Shown: positions 19,901 through 33,259, counted from the first letter of the stretch. The stretch: DNA of 64,000 bases from Eremophila alpestris peregrina (GCA_009792885.1 WMCF01000080.1:2704785-2768784), one strand, 5' to 3'. Translations and numbers: made by a program. The notes: generated from the sequence alone by a model not told the origin.

Positions 19901-22009
19901 CCTTATATAAGACTTAATGAGGACCATTTTTTCTAAGTACCACAAGCTTTTTGAATAGATTTTCATACAGAGAAAGAAAAATACCTCCCCTATTACTGTA
20001 CTTCCACTTGGAGGACAACACTGATCACCTGTTGTCGTAAGATCCTTCTCTGCATTCACTTTAAAACCATAAATAGTTAAAACAGTCTCCTGATGGACTT
20101 CTGTTACAAGGTTTTTAAATTACATGTATCAATAAAAATAATTTAATTGCACATCTGAAAATGCAGTTGACTAGGTCATAACTTTTATCTTTATGTCACG
20201 TATTCCTCACACATTTCCATATGATTTTCATTAGGAGATTTGGTAGTAATGTGCAAAATATATTAATGCTCCTATTAATACAATAATATTAATGCTCCTA
20301 TTAATACAATACAATAATGAAGCATATACCAAGTACAGAATTCATTCCTAAAGCTTCTAAATACTTGCATTTCATTTGTGTATAAATTTCATACTGAAAA
20401 GATAATTTTATGAGGTACTATTACATGCAAGTGGGTATTTCTTTTCTGTTCATCTTCACTGGAAAAATAATTTTTCACTTTAGATACTAAACTTTGGTGC
20501 AAGATTGTGAAAAGTATTGAAGAATGCTTTGATTTTGCATTAGCCTTCCATTATAAAATTATGGGCAATGAGATAGTTATCCATGGTCCTTCTGGTGACG
20601 TACTTTGGATTGCAAGAAAATAACCTCAGCTGACACACTCTTTGGATGATGGAAAGATTCATAAAAAATACTTTTCCAAGAAATACCAAAAGAACTACCT
20701 CTGTCTGGGTAATGTGGAACTCTTGCCTCCCTGTCCGGTAACACAGTGAGAACTAAGATGGGCATGAGGGCCTATCTGTTTATGCTTTCTAATGGTTAAA
20801 CTATTCCTGAAATGGTCACTAAACAAACCGGAGGAGTCACACGATTACAATGTGTGTGTTAAATATCTTAAAGGGAGCTCAGGGTCTGACACTACTGTGT
20901 ATGATAATGAAAAACAGTGCAGTTCCACTGAAAATTATGGAGTACTAAGCTATGACACTTAAATCAGAATTAGGAAGCATATATCCAAGAGTAGACTGTG
21001 GGGGAAGAGTAAAAGCTGGAACAGAATGTTTGAGGTCTTAGATAAATAATCCAAACATACAATGCCTTTAACCCAGCAGAGCATGAGAAGTCCTACTGAT
21101 GGCAAATGAACTAGACATTATACAAAGTCTCTCTAGGTTAATAAACATGTGTGACTATATATATGAATAACTTACTTTGGACTTGCAAAGAAAGCAGAAA
21201 CACATAAAGAATAAAAGCTGCCTTGTTAAAAATTTAAGAAGCTGAAAGAAAAATGTGATTTTATGAAAATAATAAATGCACATGAAAGGTATTTTGACAG
21301 AAACAACAGTATTTCTATGCTGCCAAAATAAGAATTTTTAATTTACGTCACAGAGGTGGAAGATTAGTATCCCCATACTATATCCTGGGGTGAACACAGA
21401 ATTTGCTGAAACTTTTGGGAGGAGATTTTATCCTATGTAACTGTCAAATAATAAAAATATGAATAAGGATCCATAATTGGCATTCATTTAATGGTAAAAG
21501 CAATATAACAGGACAAAAGTAATCATTGAAACAGCAAGTGCCAATACTGAAGACTTAAGCATTCCTTTTCAGTAAGTGGCCGTATTACTGCAGTATCAGC
21601 TCATATTTTACCAATGTATTAATTTAATTTGTGTCATGTGGCTATGTCAAGCGTGGTGAGACTTTTTGCTTTGTTTTGGGTTTTTGGTTTTTTTCAGGGT
21701 TGAAATTTATGATCCTGTTCCACCAGACTTGTGCAGAACAATACAGGAACAACTGGCTCATGCAGGTGATCCAGCAGCTTATTCCCACAGAAGTGGTGGT
21801 CTGGATCACACTGTGCCTACTAGACATTTTCCATGAGAAGGACTGAAGGGTCAACCGAAACTTTATGAAAGACAATGCAAATCCTTCAACTAACAGCAAA
21901 CTCTGGGAAAGTACCCTGCCAAGCAAGCAAGCATGCAACAAACCCTGACGACCAAAAAAATTCCCACCCAACACAATACACCAGGATCAGTTCGGCGCAC
22001 AGTTAAGGA
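16976..22009. other. AT-rich intergenic DNA with minor simple repeats
   Basis: No gene was recognised on either strand. It contains an AT dinucleotide palindrome (about 18180-18200) and a 26-bp tandem pair (20261-20312). A short coding-like segment at 21705-21840, preceded by a polypyrimidine-AG, is discussed as a finding. Confidence 0.5.
20261..20312. repeat. 26-bp tandem duplication, two copies
   Basis: The unit tattaatgctcctattaat plus acaataa occurs at 20261-20286 and again at 20287-20312 with changes only at the last bases. Confidence 0.85.
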
Positions 22010-22212
22010 GCCAAATCCTGCGGCTGGCAGCCCGTGCTGCTGGAGCGGCCGTGCCCTGCGGCGGGGAGCGCTGGGGACAGAACGCTGGCTCCCGGTGCGG
22101 AGCGCTCGGCCCGGGGGGCGCGTCCCGCACGGCGCTGCGCTTGGGGAGTGCGGTGGGGCTGCCACGGGCGCTCCTCTGCACAACACCCCTCCTCTGCGCC
22201 GCGGAAAAGTGA
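22010..22212. promoter_or_regulatory. isolated small CpG-rich island
   Basis: About 200 bp with dense CG dinucleotides lies abruptly inside AT-rich sequence, some 2.6 kb left of the main GNAQ CpG island. It is GC-rich on both strands, with SP1-type GC boxes but no visible TATA. It could be an unmethylated distal promoter or enhancer, or the start of a divergent non-coding transcript. No known exon was recognised next to it. Confidence 0.5.
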
Positions 22213-22563
22213 TAATGAGAGATAAGTCTGAAGAATAAAAGCGTTTCGAAAAATATTTGAGCTTTTTCTGAGACAGGTCATCCATAGGAACCTCGACATG
22301 CAAACAGGTGTAAGGAAAGAAGTTTCTAAAATTCCACATCAATCAGGTGAAAAAACAGGGGCGTTAACTCTTCCCTAGTCATTAGCCTGTACCTCAGCAC
22401 CTTGGCGGGCATCTTTTGCTTTGAAATAAGTAACACCGAGAAACATTCAGAATATAATTTGTCTAAACTACACACACTGGAACAAACGGATATCAGTTGA
22501 AGGAAATTGCCAATACTAGATGTTATTCATTTAACAGCAGTGGAACAGCAGATACATTTGGGA

Positions 22564-22650
22564 TTTTTTGGGTTTTGGGGTTTGTTTGTTTGTTTGTTTG
22601 TTTTTTCCTTAGAAAAACAACAACAACAAAAACCCAACCCAAACAAAACC
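22564..22650. repeat. T/G tract followed by A/C tract (inverted low-complexity pair)
   Basis: 22564-22606 contains only T and G on the + strand, including four to five GTTT units. After ccttag, 22613-22650 contains only A and C. The two halves are roughly reverse complements and can fold on each other. Confidence 0.7.
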
Positions 22651-22659
22651 AGCAAAAAA

Positions 22660-24839
22660 AAACCTGATTAGGAGGGCATACTGGAAGCATAATTCGCTCA
22701 ACACAGACATACTGACAGCCTCTAAATTTTCTGGAAGCATTCACAAACAAGACTGGGATGTACTTGTGCATAGCACTGTGCAAATAACTTCTTAATGCAC
22801 AATGGCAACCAAAAAGCCCTCACAAAATATTCCTTTGCTTAAGATGGGAGGCTTACTAATTATGAAAATCCTATGATGTTGCTATACACAATCTTCTGTT
22901 TTACTGTCATGTGAGTACCAAGTTCAGATACCATTTGGAACCTGTCAAAACATCACAGAAAACCTGTCTTAGGCAGAAGAGAGAGGAGAGTAGCAATAAA
23001 TATCTTCAGGCATATGGAAGGAAGAAATTGAAAACTGGGATAGATTAGTGCAAAGAATGTTATGGACATGATAAAACATAGTGATAATTTCCAAGTCTTT
23101 ACTGTCTTATGAGTAAGAATACTAAAGATGTAAGGTGTTTTATGCCATCCTTTCTCCCTCTGTCAGTCTCACTTTTAATTTCCCATGGCAGTAAGCAACA
23201 TTAAAACGTCTCACAGGCAATGGGCTACTATGAGCCATGCACTGGAGACTACCTGGATAGAGAAATATGACATTAGTCCTATAGGGAGGTTTATCAGGAA
23301 GTATCTCTCCAGGATTAGGTAACAGTATGGATAGTATCTATGGATAATAATAATAATAATAATGGGCAATAAAGATTTCTGTCATTTACTAACAGTTGTT
23401 ATTAGGATAAAATATTTATAAAGGATGTTTCGCATTTCAAAACAAAATCCAACCATTATGGAATTGAGGTCTCAAAAGAAATTTCCTCATAGATTTATTA
23501 TCATGTAATTGTCCATAATGGGGTTCTTCTGACTTCCACTAAGTCATGAAGCAATGAGTAAAACAGTCTATAATGGCTATCTGCTGAGGCCATATTCAAG
23601 ATTAGATGGCTCATCCATTAAAAATCTGAAGATATTTATTCTGTAAAGATTTGAAATCCATTTATGTCAATAGAAGTGGTACATACAGATTACAGTTATG
23701 GTCCGTGCGGTGTCTTTTCTCATTAAAAATGCAAAATTAAATGACAGTTCTGCATTTAAGGTACACACTGTGTTCATGCCTTATATACTGGACATATAAA
23801 ACAGTTAAGAAAGATTAGTCCAACTTCTTCTACTGCAGACTATTACAGTTTTTATTAGAACAGTGTGCCTTCAGTTTTGGAGGGGATATTGATTCAGTTT
23901 ACCTAAAGGTTGGAAACTCATTGACCTGTTCCTAACCTTTTTTCAAGATATGATTCCTGGAGATGATTGCTGTAGATTTGGACATGATCTACGAAACATC
24001 CAGCAAGTATTTCTAGTGAGTTTTACCATGCACCCACCTTCACTCTTTTGGACTCTGGCATTTAGAAGAAAACTAGTATTTATCTCAAAAACCCTGATGA
24101 TTATTTTTTTGAAGTAACCTCTTTTTTTGTTACTTGTTGTCTCTGTAATTCAGTGTTGGCACTTTAGAGATCTTAATTGCATGTCATATTAATGCATCTG
24201 GAACCAGAACACAATACAGATGAATAAATAGATACACTTATATATATACAGGTGGATGTTTGCATTCTCTCAAAAGAGAGAATATGCTTTGAATGAAACA
24301 TATTCTTAATAGCTGGGACTACCCAATTTTGACTACAAGTCATTGACTGGAATAAAGAAGAAATATTTCATAATGTATTAACCATTCTTATACACCATAT
24401 GTACTAGTACAATATAGATCTATGTGGAAATAATGCATTTTTAAGTAATTATTTTTTCATGCTCTAAAAGTTTGATTGGACGTATTATTTTCTTGTTTTA
24501 TTCTCTTTTAATTCCCTCTTTGTCGTACTCTTTACGACAGACCTTACTTAAATAATTTTGTCAGGACATATGGAAGCTTTTAGGAAAGACCATGTGAATT
24601 TCAAAGCAGATGTCAGCAGGTGTTGGTCAAGTATCAGACACGGAGCTAGAAGATAGTGATGTGCCTTTCTACCCACTACCTAGGTTAGTACCAGACTCAC
24701 AGCCGATTTGGCAACATTCCTGGATACAAGTACTTAAAATGGAGGTGACCATAGGAAGTGCAGGTGTGGGAATTCTCTGAGTTTATGAATTCACAAAAAC
24801 TAGAAGGTGCACCATTCTGCTCGATCGTATGCCACCACC
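22660..24839. other. AT-rich stretch upstream of the GNAQ CpG island
   Basis: No gene was recognised. It includes a short (TAA)n microsatellite at 23344-23362 and a small TA-rich run near 24238-24250. Confidence 0.5.
23344..23362. repeat. (TAA)n microsatellite
   Basis: About six uninterrupted trinucleotide units. Confidence 0.9.
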
Positions 24840-25999
24840 CTGGGGGCTACCGAAAGCTACGTGGGGACACCTTTCCAGGGACTGGGCCTGAGGCGAACGG
24901 AACTCACCGCAGCCGAATATCGGCCACACCGGTGGCGTTCCGTGGGGTGTCCCAGCTCGTTCGTGCCGAACGCACGGCTTTGCCTTCCCAGCAGGGACTC
25001 GGGGCGCTAACCCTTCTGGGTGTCTGGTGTGCCTGTGTCCCGCTCTGCCTTCCCATTCCGGCCAAAGGTGGAAAAGGCATCTTCGTCTCCTTACTGCTTC
25101 CTTCCGTCCTTCCTTTCAGCCGGCCACATTTTCCGCCGGTCCCTGCCAACCCAACTCATCTCTCCTAGGATGGGAACAGAATAAAAATGTGTGCCCGCGA
25201 CTAAAAAACAAAGGAAGCGAAAGCAAACACGGCGTTGGGGAAGGCGCTGCCCGGCAGGACGAACCGGAGCAGGCACAGCTCCTCGCAGCCATTTGGCGTG
25301 AGAATCCGTTCAGTCTCTCGGCGCACCTCCTCCTCAGCCCTCCTCCGCCGCCGCAGGGCGGGCGGGGCGGCCGCGGGGGGCGGCTCAGCGCGGGCGGGGG
25401 CTCGGCTGCCCCGGCCGCTCGCCCCCACCGCGCCGCGGGGCGGAGAGAGAGCGGGAGCGGCGGCGGGAGACGGGCCGCCATATTCCTGCCGCACCACGCC
25501 CGCACAGCCCGACCATTTAAAAGCCTGTCGAGCTCGACCCCAGCTAGTGTAGTCGTTTCCCTTTCCGCTGCTCTGTCGGCTAGGCGGGCAGGGCCGAACC
25601 GAGCGGAGCCGAACAGCGGCGGCTCCGTGACAGCGAGCTCCGCTTTCTCTCACCACCAGCCCCCGCCTACAGCTTGGAAGGGCGAGCGGCCGAGGCGGCG
25701 GGAAGGAGGAGCGGCTGTGGGGAAGCTCTTCCTGCCGGGCAGCAGCGGTCTCGCCCACCCCGCAGGAGCCGTGCTCCCGCTCCGGGGGCGGGGAGCGGCG
25801 GGGAGATGTGTGCGTGTGCGGGGCGGGGGAGGGATTAGTAGGCATTAGCGCTTCCACGGGGGGTGGGGTGGTCGCGTCGGAGGGCGGCGGGGGTGTCGGC
25901 CGCCGCCAGGGACACTCGGGGACCGTGCAGGCTGCGGCGAGGCAAGGGGAGCAGCGGGGCGAGGGGCAGCTCGGCTCGGTAGCGCTGCTGCCGCGGTGG

Positions 26000-26269
26000 A
26001 TGTTTCCATGTTGTTCGGTGCATGATTTAGAGGAGAGGAGGAGTTGGCAGCGGCGGGTGTCAGCGGCAGGGAGCGGGGATCCGCGCCGCCAGCGGCCCTG
26101 CCTTTCTTCTTGCCCCTCTGTGGCATCGAGGCTGCTGTGCCTGCGCGCCTGCCCTGCGGCGGCCCCCGGGCTCTCGGAGAGCGCCTGTGCCCCCCGGGGC
26201 CGGAGCGGCGGCGGGGTGCGTGTGTGCGAGTGTGCGTGCGGGTTTAGGGGGGGTGGGGGCTGTGTCTGA
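26000..26269 (+). other. 89-codon upstream ORF in the probable GNAQ 5' UTR
   Basis: An ATG at 26000-26002 opens a frame that ends at TGA 26267-26269, 14 nt before the GNAQ ATG and in a different frame. Two shorter uORFs start at 26008 (ATG to TGA at 26025) and 26022 (ATG ATT TAG). The predicted peptide is Cys/Arg/Gly-rich with no recognised domain. If the transcript starts upstream of 26000, these would reduce or control GNAQ translation. Confidence 0.4.
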
Positions 26270-26283
26270 ACCAGTTAGGAAGA

Positions 26284-26419
26284 ATGACTCTGGAGTCCAT
26301 CATGGCGTGCTGCCTGAGCGAGGAAGCCAAGGAAGCCCGGCGGATCAACGACGAGATCGAGCGGCAGCTGCGTCGGGACAAGCGGGACGCCCGCCGCGAG
26401 CTGAAGCTGCTGCTGCTGG
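26284..26419 (+). CDS. GNAQ: GNAQ coding exon 1 (guanine nucleotide-binding protein G(q) alpha)
   Basis: First coding exon of G-alpha-q, the GTPase that couples heptahelical receptors to phospholipase C-beta at the inner plasma membrane. The exon encodes 45 residues plus one base. It begins MTLESIMACCLSEEAKEAR and ends in ...LKLLLL, just before the P-loop GTGESGKS that exon 2 supplies. The adjacent cysteines at residues 9-10 are the known palmitoylation sites. The N-terminal helix that binds G-beta-gamma is complete. IMACCLSEEAKEARRINDEIE fits GNAQ rather than GNA11, which has MMACCLSDEVKE. The ATG has a purine at -3. The exon stops at G|GTGAGT (donor 26420), phase 1, the same 136-nt coding length as in mammals. 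No frameshift or stop is present. Confidence 0.97.
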
Positions 26420-29400
26420 GTGAGTGCGGGACTTCCTCCGCCCGCCTCGGGCCGCTCGCCGCGGGTCGCTCGCCTCGGGCCGCCGCCGGCGCGCACGCCC
26501 CAGGTGCCGCCGGGCTGCAGCCCGGGCATCGCCGCCGGCGCGATCCGTGCCGGGGCGCGGGCACCCGGCGGCGGGGATGGGGCGGCAGCGACAATGCCTG
26601 CGGTGCCGCTGGGCGCTCGCTGCCCCCGCCGCGGGGAGCCGCAGGCCGAGCCCCCGCCACGGGGAACGGGGCGTGTGTGCCCGCCCGGCGGGCATCGTCG
26701 GCGGGTGGGTTCGGTGTGGAACGGGAAGCGGCCTTTCAAAATGGAGAGGGAACTGATGGCGGGTGAGCGAGGGGGCTGCGGGACGAGGGGCAAATGTCGG
26801 TGTGTGTGGGAGACCGATGGTAGCGAAGCCCATTAAGGAAGGGATTCGGAGGGGGAGTCGCTGTGCAGGTCGATGGTAGCGGGTGTGATATCTGCATTGT
26901 TCCGTGAGATTCGGGAAGGTTGTTAGCTCACTGGTTGCATTTTTTATTGAGATTTTTATTTATTGAGGTAAAGTGGGCTTGTGCTCGGCTTGTGCGTCGG
27001 TTTCTATAAAGGAAAGGGAGCCGGAGAGGCCCAGATGCACATGCGAAGCTGAGGGGTAACCTGAAGTGTGCAGGATGATTGCAGGATCTTTAATACCGTT
27101 GGAATCCACCCACTAGTCAGGAAATAAAACCAACTGTATAATTTCTGTTTAATTATAACAGGGGTTGCTAATTTAGAGTTGCAAGTATGCAGAGGTGGCA
27201 TTTATCTAATAGAAATTTGGCTTATGTTAAAATAAGCCTTTTGAATTAAAATATGCCCGCCTGTGTCCAGTGTGATGCGCTGTGTCGCGTAGCTCCCTGG
27301 TGATAGTTCCTGCCTGGACTCACAGACCTTTAAGTATTTTTGCACTACTGTCTGGTGTGTGGATAAGTGAGTATGTTCCAAATAGATGTGGGATGTTTAT
27401 GGGGAAGATTTTTTTTCTTGGGCCATGTATGTGGAAGTAGTGATTTATAATGGGGAAGTAAACTGCCTCTTCAATGAGGTAAGGCAAGTTGAAAGGAGAA
27501 GTTTGAATACATTTTAGTGCCTCCATGTGAATATGCTGTCTCCTGAAGGTTATCTTCTCCATATAGATAAGGTTGGGTTCTCTTAACTGTGTGGGAGAGA
27601 TGTAGTGGACATGGATGCAGCACTCACAGTAATGATATTCTGTTGGATTTTGGCCTGATTTTGGTTTGTGGCAGTGCATGGTGTGACTTCCAAGATTCAC
27701 AAATAAGATAAGGTAGATTGCCCTTGCTTAAGATTATGGATGTATAGGTATGAGTAATGATAGACACTTGCTCCAGGAGAGGCAATTCATACATTTGACC
27801 TGTTACTCAGGTCCACATTTTTTCTGCATGTTCTTGGTTTCTGTTACAGTAATGCTAGAGGCTTCTCCCAGGTTTTCAGATATGTTTGAAATTCACTGAA
27901 TGAGACTGATATATATTGCCTAGACAAAAAATTCAGAGATTCATTTCTGGCGTTAGCAACACAGAACTTGAGCTGCTTCACAAGGTCCTCCCACCACTAA
28001 CATGAAGTACTGGAGTAGGTGGTGGTAGACTGGAGTCCAGTTATGGCATCACTTTGGACCAAGTAATGTGTGGTGATTTGTGGAAGAACTGGGAGAAGCC
28101 AACCCATAGAAAGAATTAGGGAAAACTCTGTTTTGTTCCTGTATGAAAGATTTCTGCCTTCATTGTCAGTGCCAGCAAGAGTTCCAGCAGGCTTGTGAAA
28201 GTCGAGGCATGATGTACTGGAGATCTAGAGGGGTGAACTTTTGGCTGAATGTACTTAACATCCATATACCTGGGCAATAAAACCAGTACAGAAATTGTTA
28301 CTGTGCATGGATTTTTTTGTCTTTTGTCAGCCACTGTCATATGTTTGACTGAAAGTGTATGTTCACATTTGGATTAACACTTAATGATCTTGTCTTGTGA
28401 AATGCAGTGTGTGGTGAATGATTCTTGCTGTCTTGGTATTGCGTAGATTCAAGTTTCAATTTCTAAAAGAATTTTAAGGGAACTTCTTCATAAGTGCGTT
28501 TATCTTAAGTACCATAGAGCATTTTTTTTTAGTCACTTTCATTGCTTCCCCAGCATAAGCAATTGCTCAGTTACCAAGCTTGTTGTTTGTATGGGTCATT
28601 CACATGGTTATGAGACAGAGGAAACAATTTTCAGTTGAAAATATATTCATTAAAAATGATGAGCCTGGTAGCATGAAAATGGTCTGAACATGCTTTAAAT
28701 AATAATTTAAAGTAATAAATAATAATAATTTAAAGTATTAAATGTTTTTAATACTCAGTAGATGTTTACTGTCCTATTTTATCTTTTTCCTCCTCATTTT
28801 TAAGGGGGAAAATCACTAGTGCTGCTTAATTTTATGTAAACATAAGCAAATATGTTTGGGTTTTCTTATTTTTTTTCTTCTTTTCTGGAAGTGCCAGTTC
28901 CTCTGTCCCACTCTCTTAAGTATTATTGGGTATGAAAAACTTGTGCATGTTAAGGGTTTTAAAATATGAGACTAAGGAATATCCTTTGACTTGTAAAGAG
29001 AATACCAGTGCAGTTTAAGCTGGGCCTTGTTAAGTGGCTATGCATGTTCTTTAGACTAGTAGCAAGTGCAAAATGAAAGGTATTATCAACCTTTCAAGGC
29101 AGGAAGAAGTGTATCTGTGCTAGATTGTTTTATTATTACACTTACTTAAAAATTAGATGTACACACATAAAAGTGCACATATGTAGCAAACATAAAGAAA
29201 AAAATTTATCTTTTTGGTTCAGAGGAAAAGGTGTTTTTCCTCCTTAACTTGTGAGAGACACAGTGCCTTCTTGGTACCTTAGGTTCCTCCTGATTGTTAC
29301 TGTGTCACACATGCATACAGACACACACACTGCTTGATACACTCTTCTAATGTGCTCATGATATCTTTTTACTTTTCATGAAATCAAAGAGTTCAAAATC

Positions 29401-32400
29401 CGAAGTAATTCCTGTAAAACTTCTACTGTGTGTTAAGATTATTTTAGGTATTAGTTTAAAAATAAACACTCTTTGATTAAACCTGGAAGTACTGCTTTTA
29501 GGTACTTTTTGTACATCATTATTTAATTTTTTTTAACATATTAGAACAGGATGAAGTATTTTTTTACAATTGTATTTGTGGAAAGCCAGAGTCCATAAAT
29601 ATGCACTGAAGCATATTACATAGTAGTAATTTCAGTTAGCAAAACTTGGCTGTAGTGTTTCAAGACACTCTGGAACAGTCTTCCACCGAATTTGGTTTTA
29701 ATCTGTATTTTTCAAACTCTTCTGGATGTTATTACTGTGGAACACTTTGTAAAATGCTATGATTGTTCTCCAGAGCTTACAGTTGTTAATATCCATCCAT
29801 TGTTTGCTGTTAGCTGTAAAAACACATTGTTTTTATAATTAGGGGAGTAAATGAAGAGGTATTCTAATGTTTTATATTTGCCTATGCCAATGCATTCTTC
29901 GTGTTTTTATTTTAAGGATGTATGTACATATTTATTTTTAACTAGTAAGAGGTTATATACTTACATATATAATTTTTGTCTGTCATACTTCCATATATAA
30001 TTTTTTCCTGCCATCCATGTAAATTTTCCAGGGGCTCAGAAAGCAGCATTTGAGCCTGTATGGCAGGTTGTAGCCATAAACCATCAGTTTTGGATATAGC
30101 CTGCCTCTATACAGTAATATTGTACACTCTTTCCTCACTGGGATATGCCCTGAGTATCTGAGAAAATAATCTGCAAATGTTGTGCTAGCTATGCCTGTGT
30201 GTCTGTAAACCCTGGCCAGATTAGGTACTGGAGATGTGTGTGACAGTGCTATTTATTTGCAGCATGTTGTTTGGTATTGTGTCATGTGCAGAGGAGGTTT
30301 TTTTAAGAGTTAGATGCTTCTTATGTTGAAGGTAGTGAATGTGTTAGTGAAGAGACTTGACTTGATAGAAGTGTCCTTCTCTGTGCTGTAGCCCAGAAAG
30401 TAGATCGACAATAAGCCATTGGAATTGGCATGAACAGCAGTCAACCTTATGCCAAAAGATGCTTTTGAACATAAGGTGAATATATGTATTATTTCTTAAA
30501 CCTGTGTTGGCAGAATTAGATGTTGAACATGCAGAACTTGGTGTATTCACAAAATGACAGCTTTTGTGTAGATACATTGAAGAGAAAATGAGTCTGTTAA
30601 GCCAGCAATGGCAGACTCTTGTTTGATATAACTTCTTCAGCTGGAGAAACAAGCTTCCTTATTTTTCTTGTAAGTTTTATTTTTATCGGTCTGCCCTACT
30701 CACACTGAACTCTTTCAAAACAGTACATATTTACTACTGTAAAAGGAACAAATAATGAACTTACCTCATCTTACATATTGTAGCTAGATAGGAAAATACC
30801 TCTTATTTAGCAGAAGCTGTTTCTAAGGAAATGTACTTTCACTCTGGATATTAACATCTTGATGTATTCTCATATATAGAGATATGTCCATATATAAGAG
30901 CATCTTTTTTAGCTTTATTTATATGTCAAAGAGCCAAGCAACCGCTAATTTGTGTGTTACATTGACAGACAATGTTGAATAAATGTGGGATGAAAAAAAT
31001 ACATGCTGAGCAGAGAAATTTTTGGAGAACGGGTGGTTTGAGTGTGTGCTGCAAAATTAAGAAATAATAACTCTGCTTATTTAGTTGCTTCAAATTAATT
31101 TTGTTGTTTTGTGGTGGTAACAGCACTTTCATTGGGGAAGGCACTGCCTTGCAATCTCTGCAAAGCTAATCACAGAGAGATGTGAAATAAAGTAAGGTAG
31201 ATGTCCAATTAATGGCAATTAGCTTTGTTGCAGCAATAGAATGCTATAAGCACAGTAATTTTTTTCTATCAACTTCCTTAAGCTGAATGGTAGAAGACTG
31301 AAGAAAATCTGTTCCTGTACACAAATGCAGCTGTGTATGAACAGTTACTGATGAAATTACGAAGTTTTTCAGCATTCACCTTTTTTTGCTGTAATTACCA
31401 AACCTGGCAAGAGCAAAGAGCAGGAAAGCAGGAGAAAACAAAGAATTACCATATAGGAAACACTAGGAAGTCACACGCATGGTGTTGGCCGAAAAGAAGA
31501 AGGCATGCCACAGGTTTTAAATATTATTAACTCTGTGCAAAGAAGTTAGATGTGTTAAAACTGGATGAGACAAGTCCAAGAGATACCAAAGTTTTAGAAG
31601 TTAGAAGTTTTGAAAGTTACTGTGAGGAATAGCACAAATGTTTTTTCAGGCTAAACTAAGGTTTAAACTAAGGTTTAAATCTGAAGTGTTCTGAAAGCAC
31701 GTTGGTCCCTCAGTAAGTAGTGCTGATACTGAGACTAAACTGAAGCATGATTTGTCCTTTGTAAGTTTTCAAAGGACAAATGGCATGGAATAATAAAACT
31801 ACCTAATTTGTATGCGCTATTTACTGTTTATCAGTAGTGCAGAGTTTAATCCCAGAACCCTGATGCAGATGCAGTTGCCAACAGGAAAGTACTGTTGTTC
31901 ATTTCATTCTGCGTTTGAGAAGGTGGTGTGGCTATTCCAGAAACAAAAAATAAACCCCACCAGGCAAGATTCCTCTTCTGTCAATCTGTTAAGGGGGAAT
32001 CATCTGACAAAGAACTGTAATGAACTGTTATAATATAGATGAGCCCCACTGTGTTGGTTCAGCTCATCTTTCTGTGGAAAGCAGGTGGTGTGCAATATGT
32101 GTATTGCTTGAATAAGCAACAGAACATTAGAAAGTTTATGAAAGTGGAAGCAACTAGTGATTCAGTAATTTGAAAAAATAAAGGACTATATCACTATTGC
32201 CTCAGCACAGCTGAGCTGTGTATTGACAGCTTCATCTGGGAGCTTTGCTATTTGTAATTTAGATTGACCTGTGTGTGGAAGAAGCATCTGTTGGGAATGA
32301 ATGAGACTAGGTAGTTTTGACTAGTGCTGGAGTCTGAGTCTGTTTGCCTCAGTGTACATGGATAGGATTTCTACCCAAGGCCCTGTTCTCACTGCTGATC

Positions 32401-33259
32401 TGTTTTGTATCTAGGAGAATGCCATTGTTGAAGTAGTTCCTTGTTGAAGTACATCGTACTCAGTCCCTGCTGTCAAAAGTGTGTTGAAGGAGGATTTTTT
32501 TATCTGAAGGAAATTGTGGAAAGGGCAGTTAAAATTTGAAATACGTTATATTTCTCCACTCTACCCCCAATCTTCTCTTTTCTAAAGACCTGAGTGTAGT
32601 TAGATCCTTAAGTCTTTTGAAGTTAACTGAAAAATACAGTTCAAACCTTGATAAGTATCACCAAATATGGATCAGAATAATATTTGCCCAGATAGGGTCA
32701 GCCATCTTTAGGTTAAATCCAAGGTAAGATCACAGGTTTCTGTTTGGTAGGAACTTGGTATATTTGGATGTGAAAGAAAGTCAGTCTGTTAGAGGTTCTT
32801 TGAGTAAGCAGGAGTAAAGGTAGAAATTACAAGGCAGAAATTCAGTTAAACTTGAAATAAACTTAAAGAGATCCCATTCTTGATCATACTTTTGCCAGCT
32901 ATGGTATGATGTGTAGTGAACATATTTTAGGTGAACTTTGAAATTATCCATTAGGAAAGAATATTTTAATTATAACAGTATTTATTCTTATGGCACAGAG
33001 TATACATTGCTATCTAGTTTTGTTATTGTGTCTGTCACTGTACCTGAGCTATATGCTCACTAGACGCTTGCATATGCTTCTTGGTCCTTGGCTAATTCAT
33101 TGCTCTAATGAAAATCTTCAAATCCTCATAGTGAGTGAGAATATTTCTGTGAGTTAAGGAAACTTGCTTTTACTTCCTTGTTCTATAAAACCATTACAGG
33201 TGAGTTTTTAACTCCTTAGTCTTCAGTGTTAATGTTCATTATCTTGCTTATATTAGGGA

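Larger units (their letters stand above)
24840..26840 (+). promoter_or_regulatory. GNAQ CpG-island promoter
   Basis: This long GC-rich, CpG-dense block surrounds GNAQ exon 1. It is densest at about 25330-25800 and 26040-26720. It contains many GC boxes, a GCCGCCATATT motif at 25475-25485 (YY1-like) and a TTTAAA-type element near 25515. No canonical TATA box sits at a clear distance from a start site, so initiation is probably dispersed, as is usual for CpG-island genes. The transcription start cannot be fixed from sequence alone. Confidence 0.8.

Noticed and set aside
25027..25848. Long open frames (up to 273 codons) on both strands in the CpG island
   Set aside because: GC-rich sequence lacks stop codons by chance. 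The frames overlap on both strands, are rich in Pro/Arg/Gly/Ala, and match no recognised domain.
26424..26836. Open frames just downstream of GNAQ exon 1
   Set aside because: They start inside the intron after a consensus donor, and their composition reflects CpG-island base bias.
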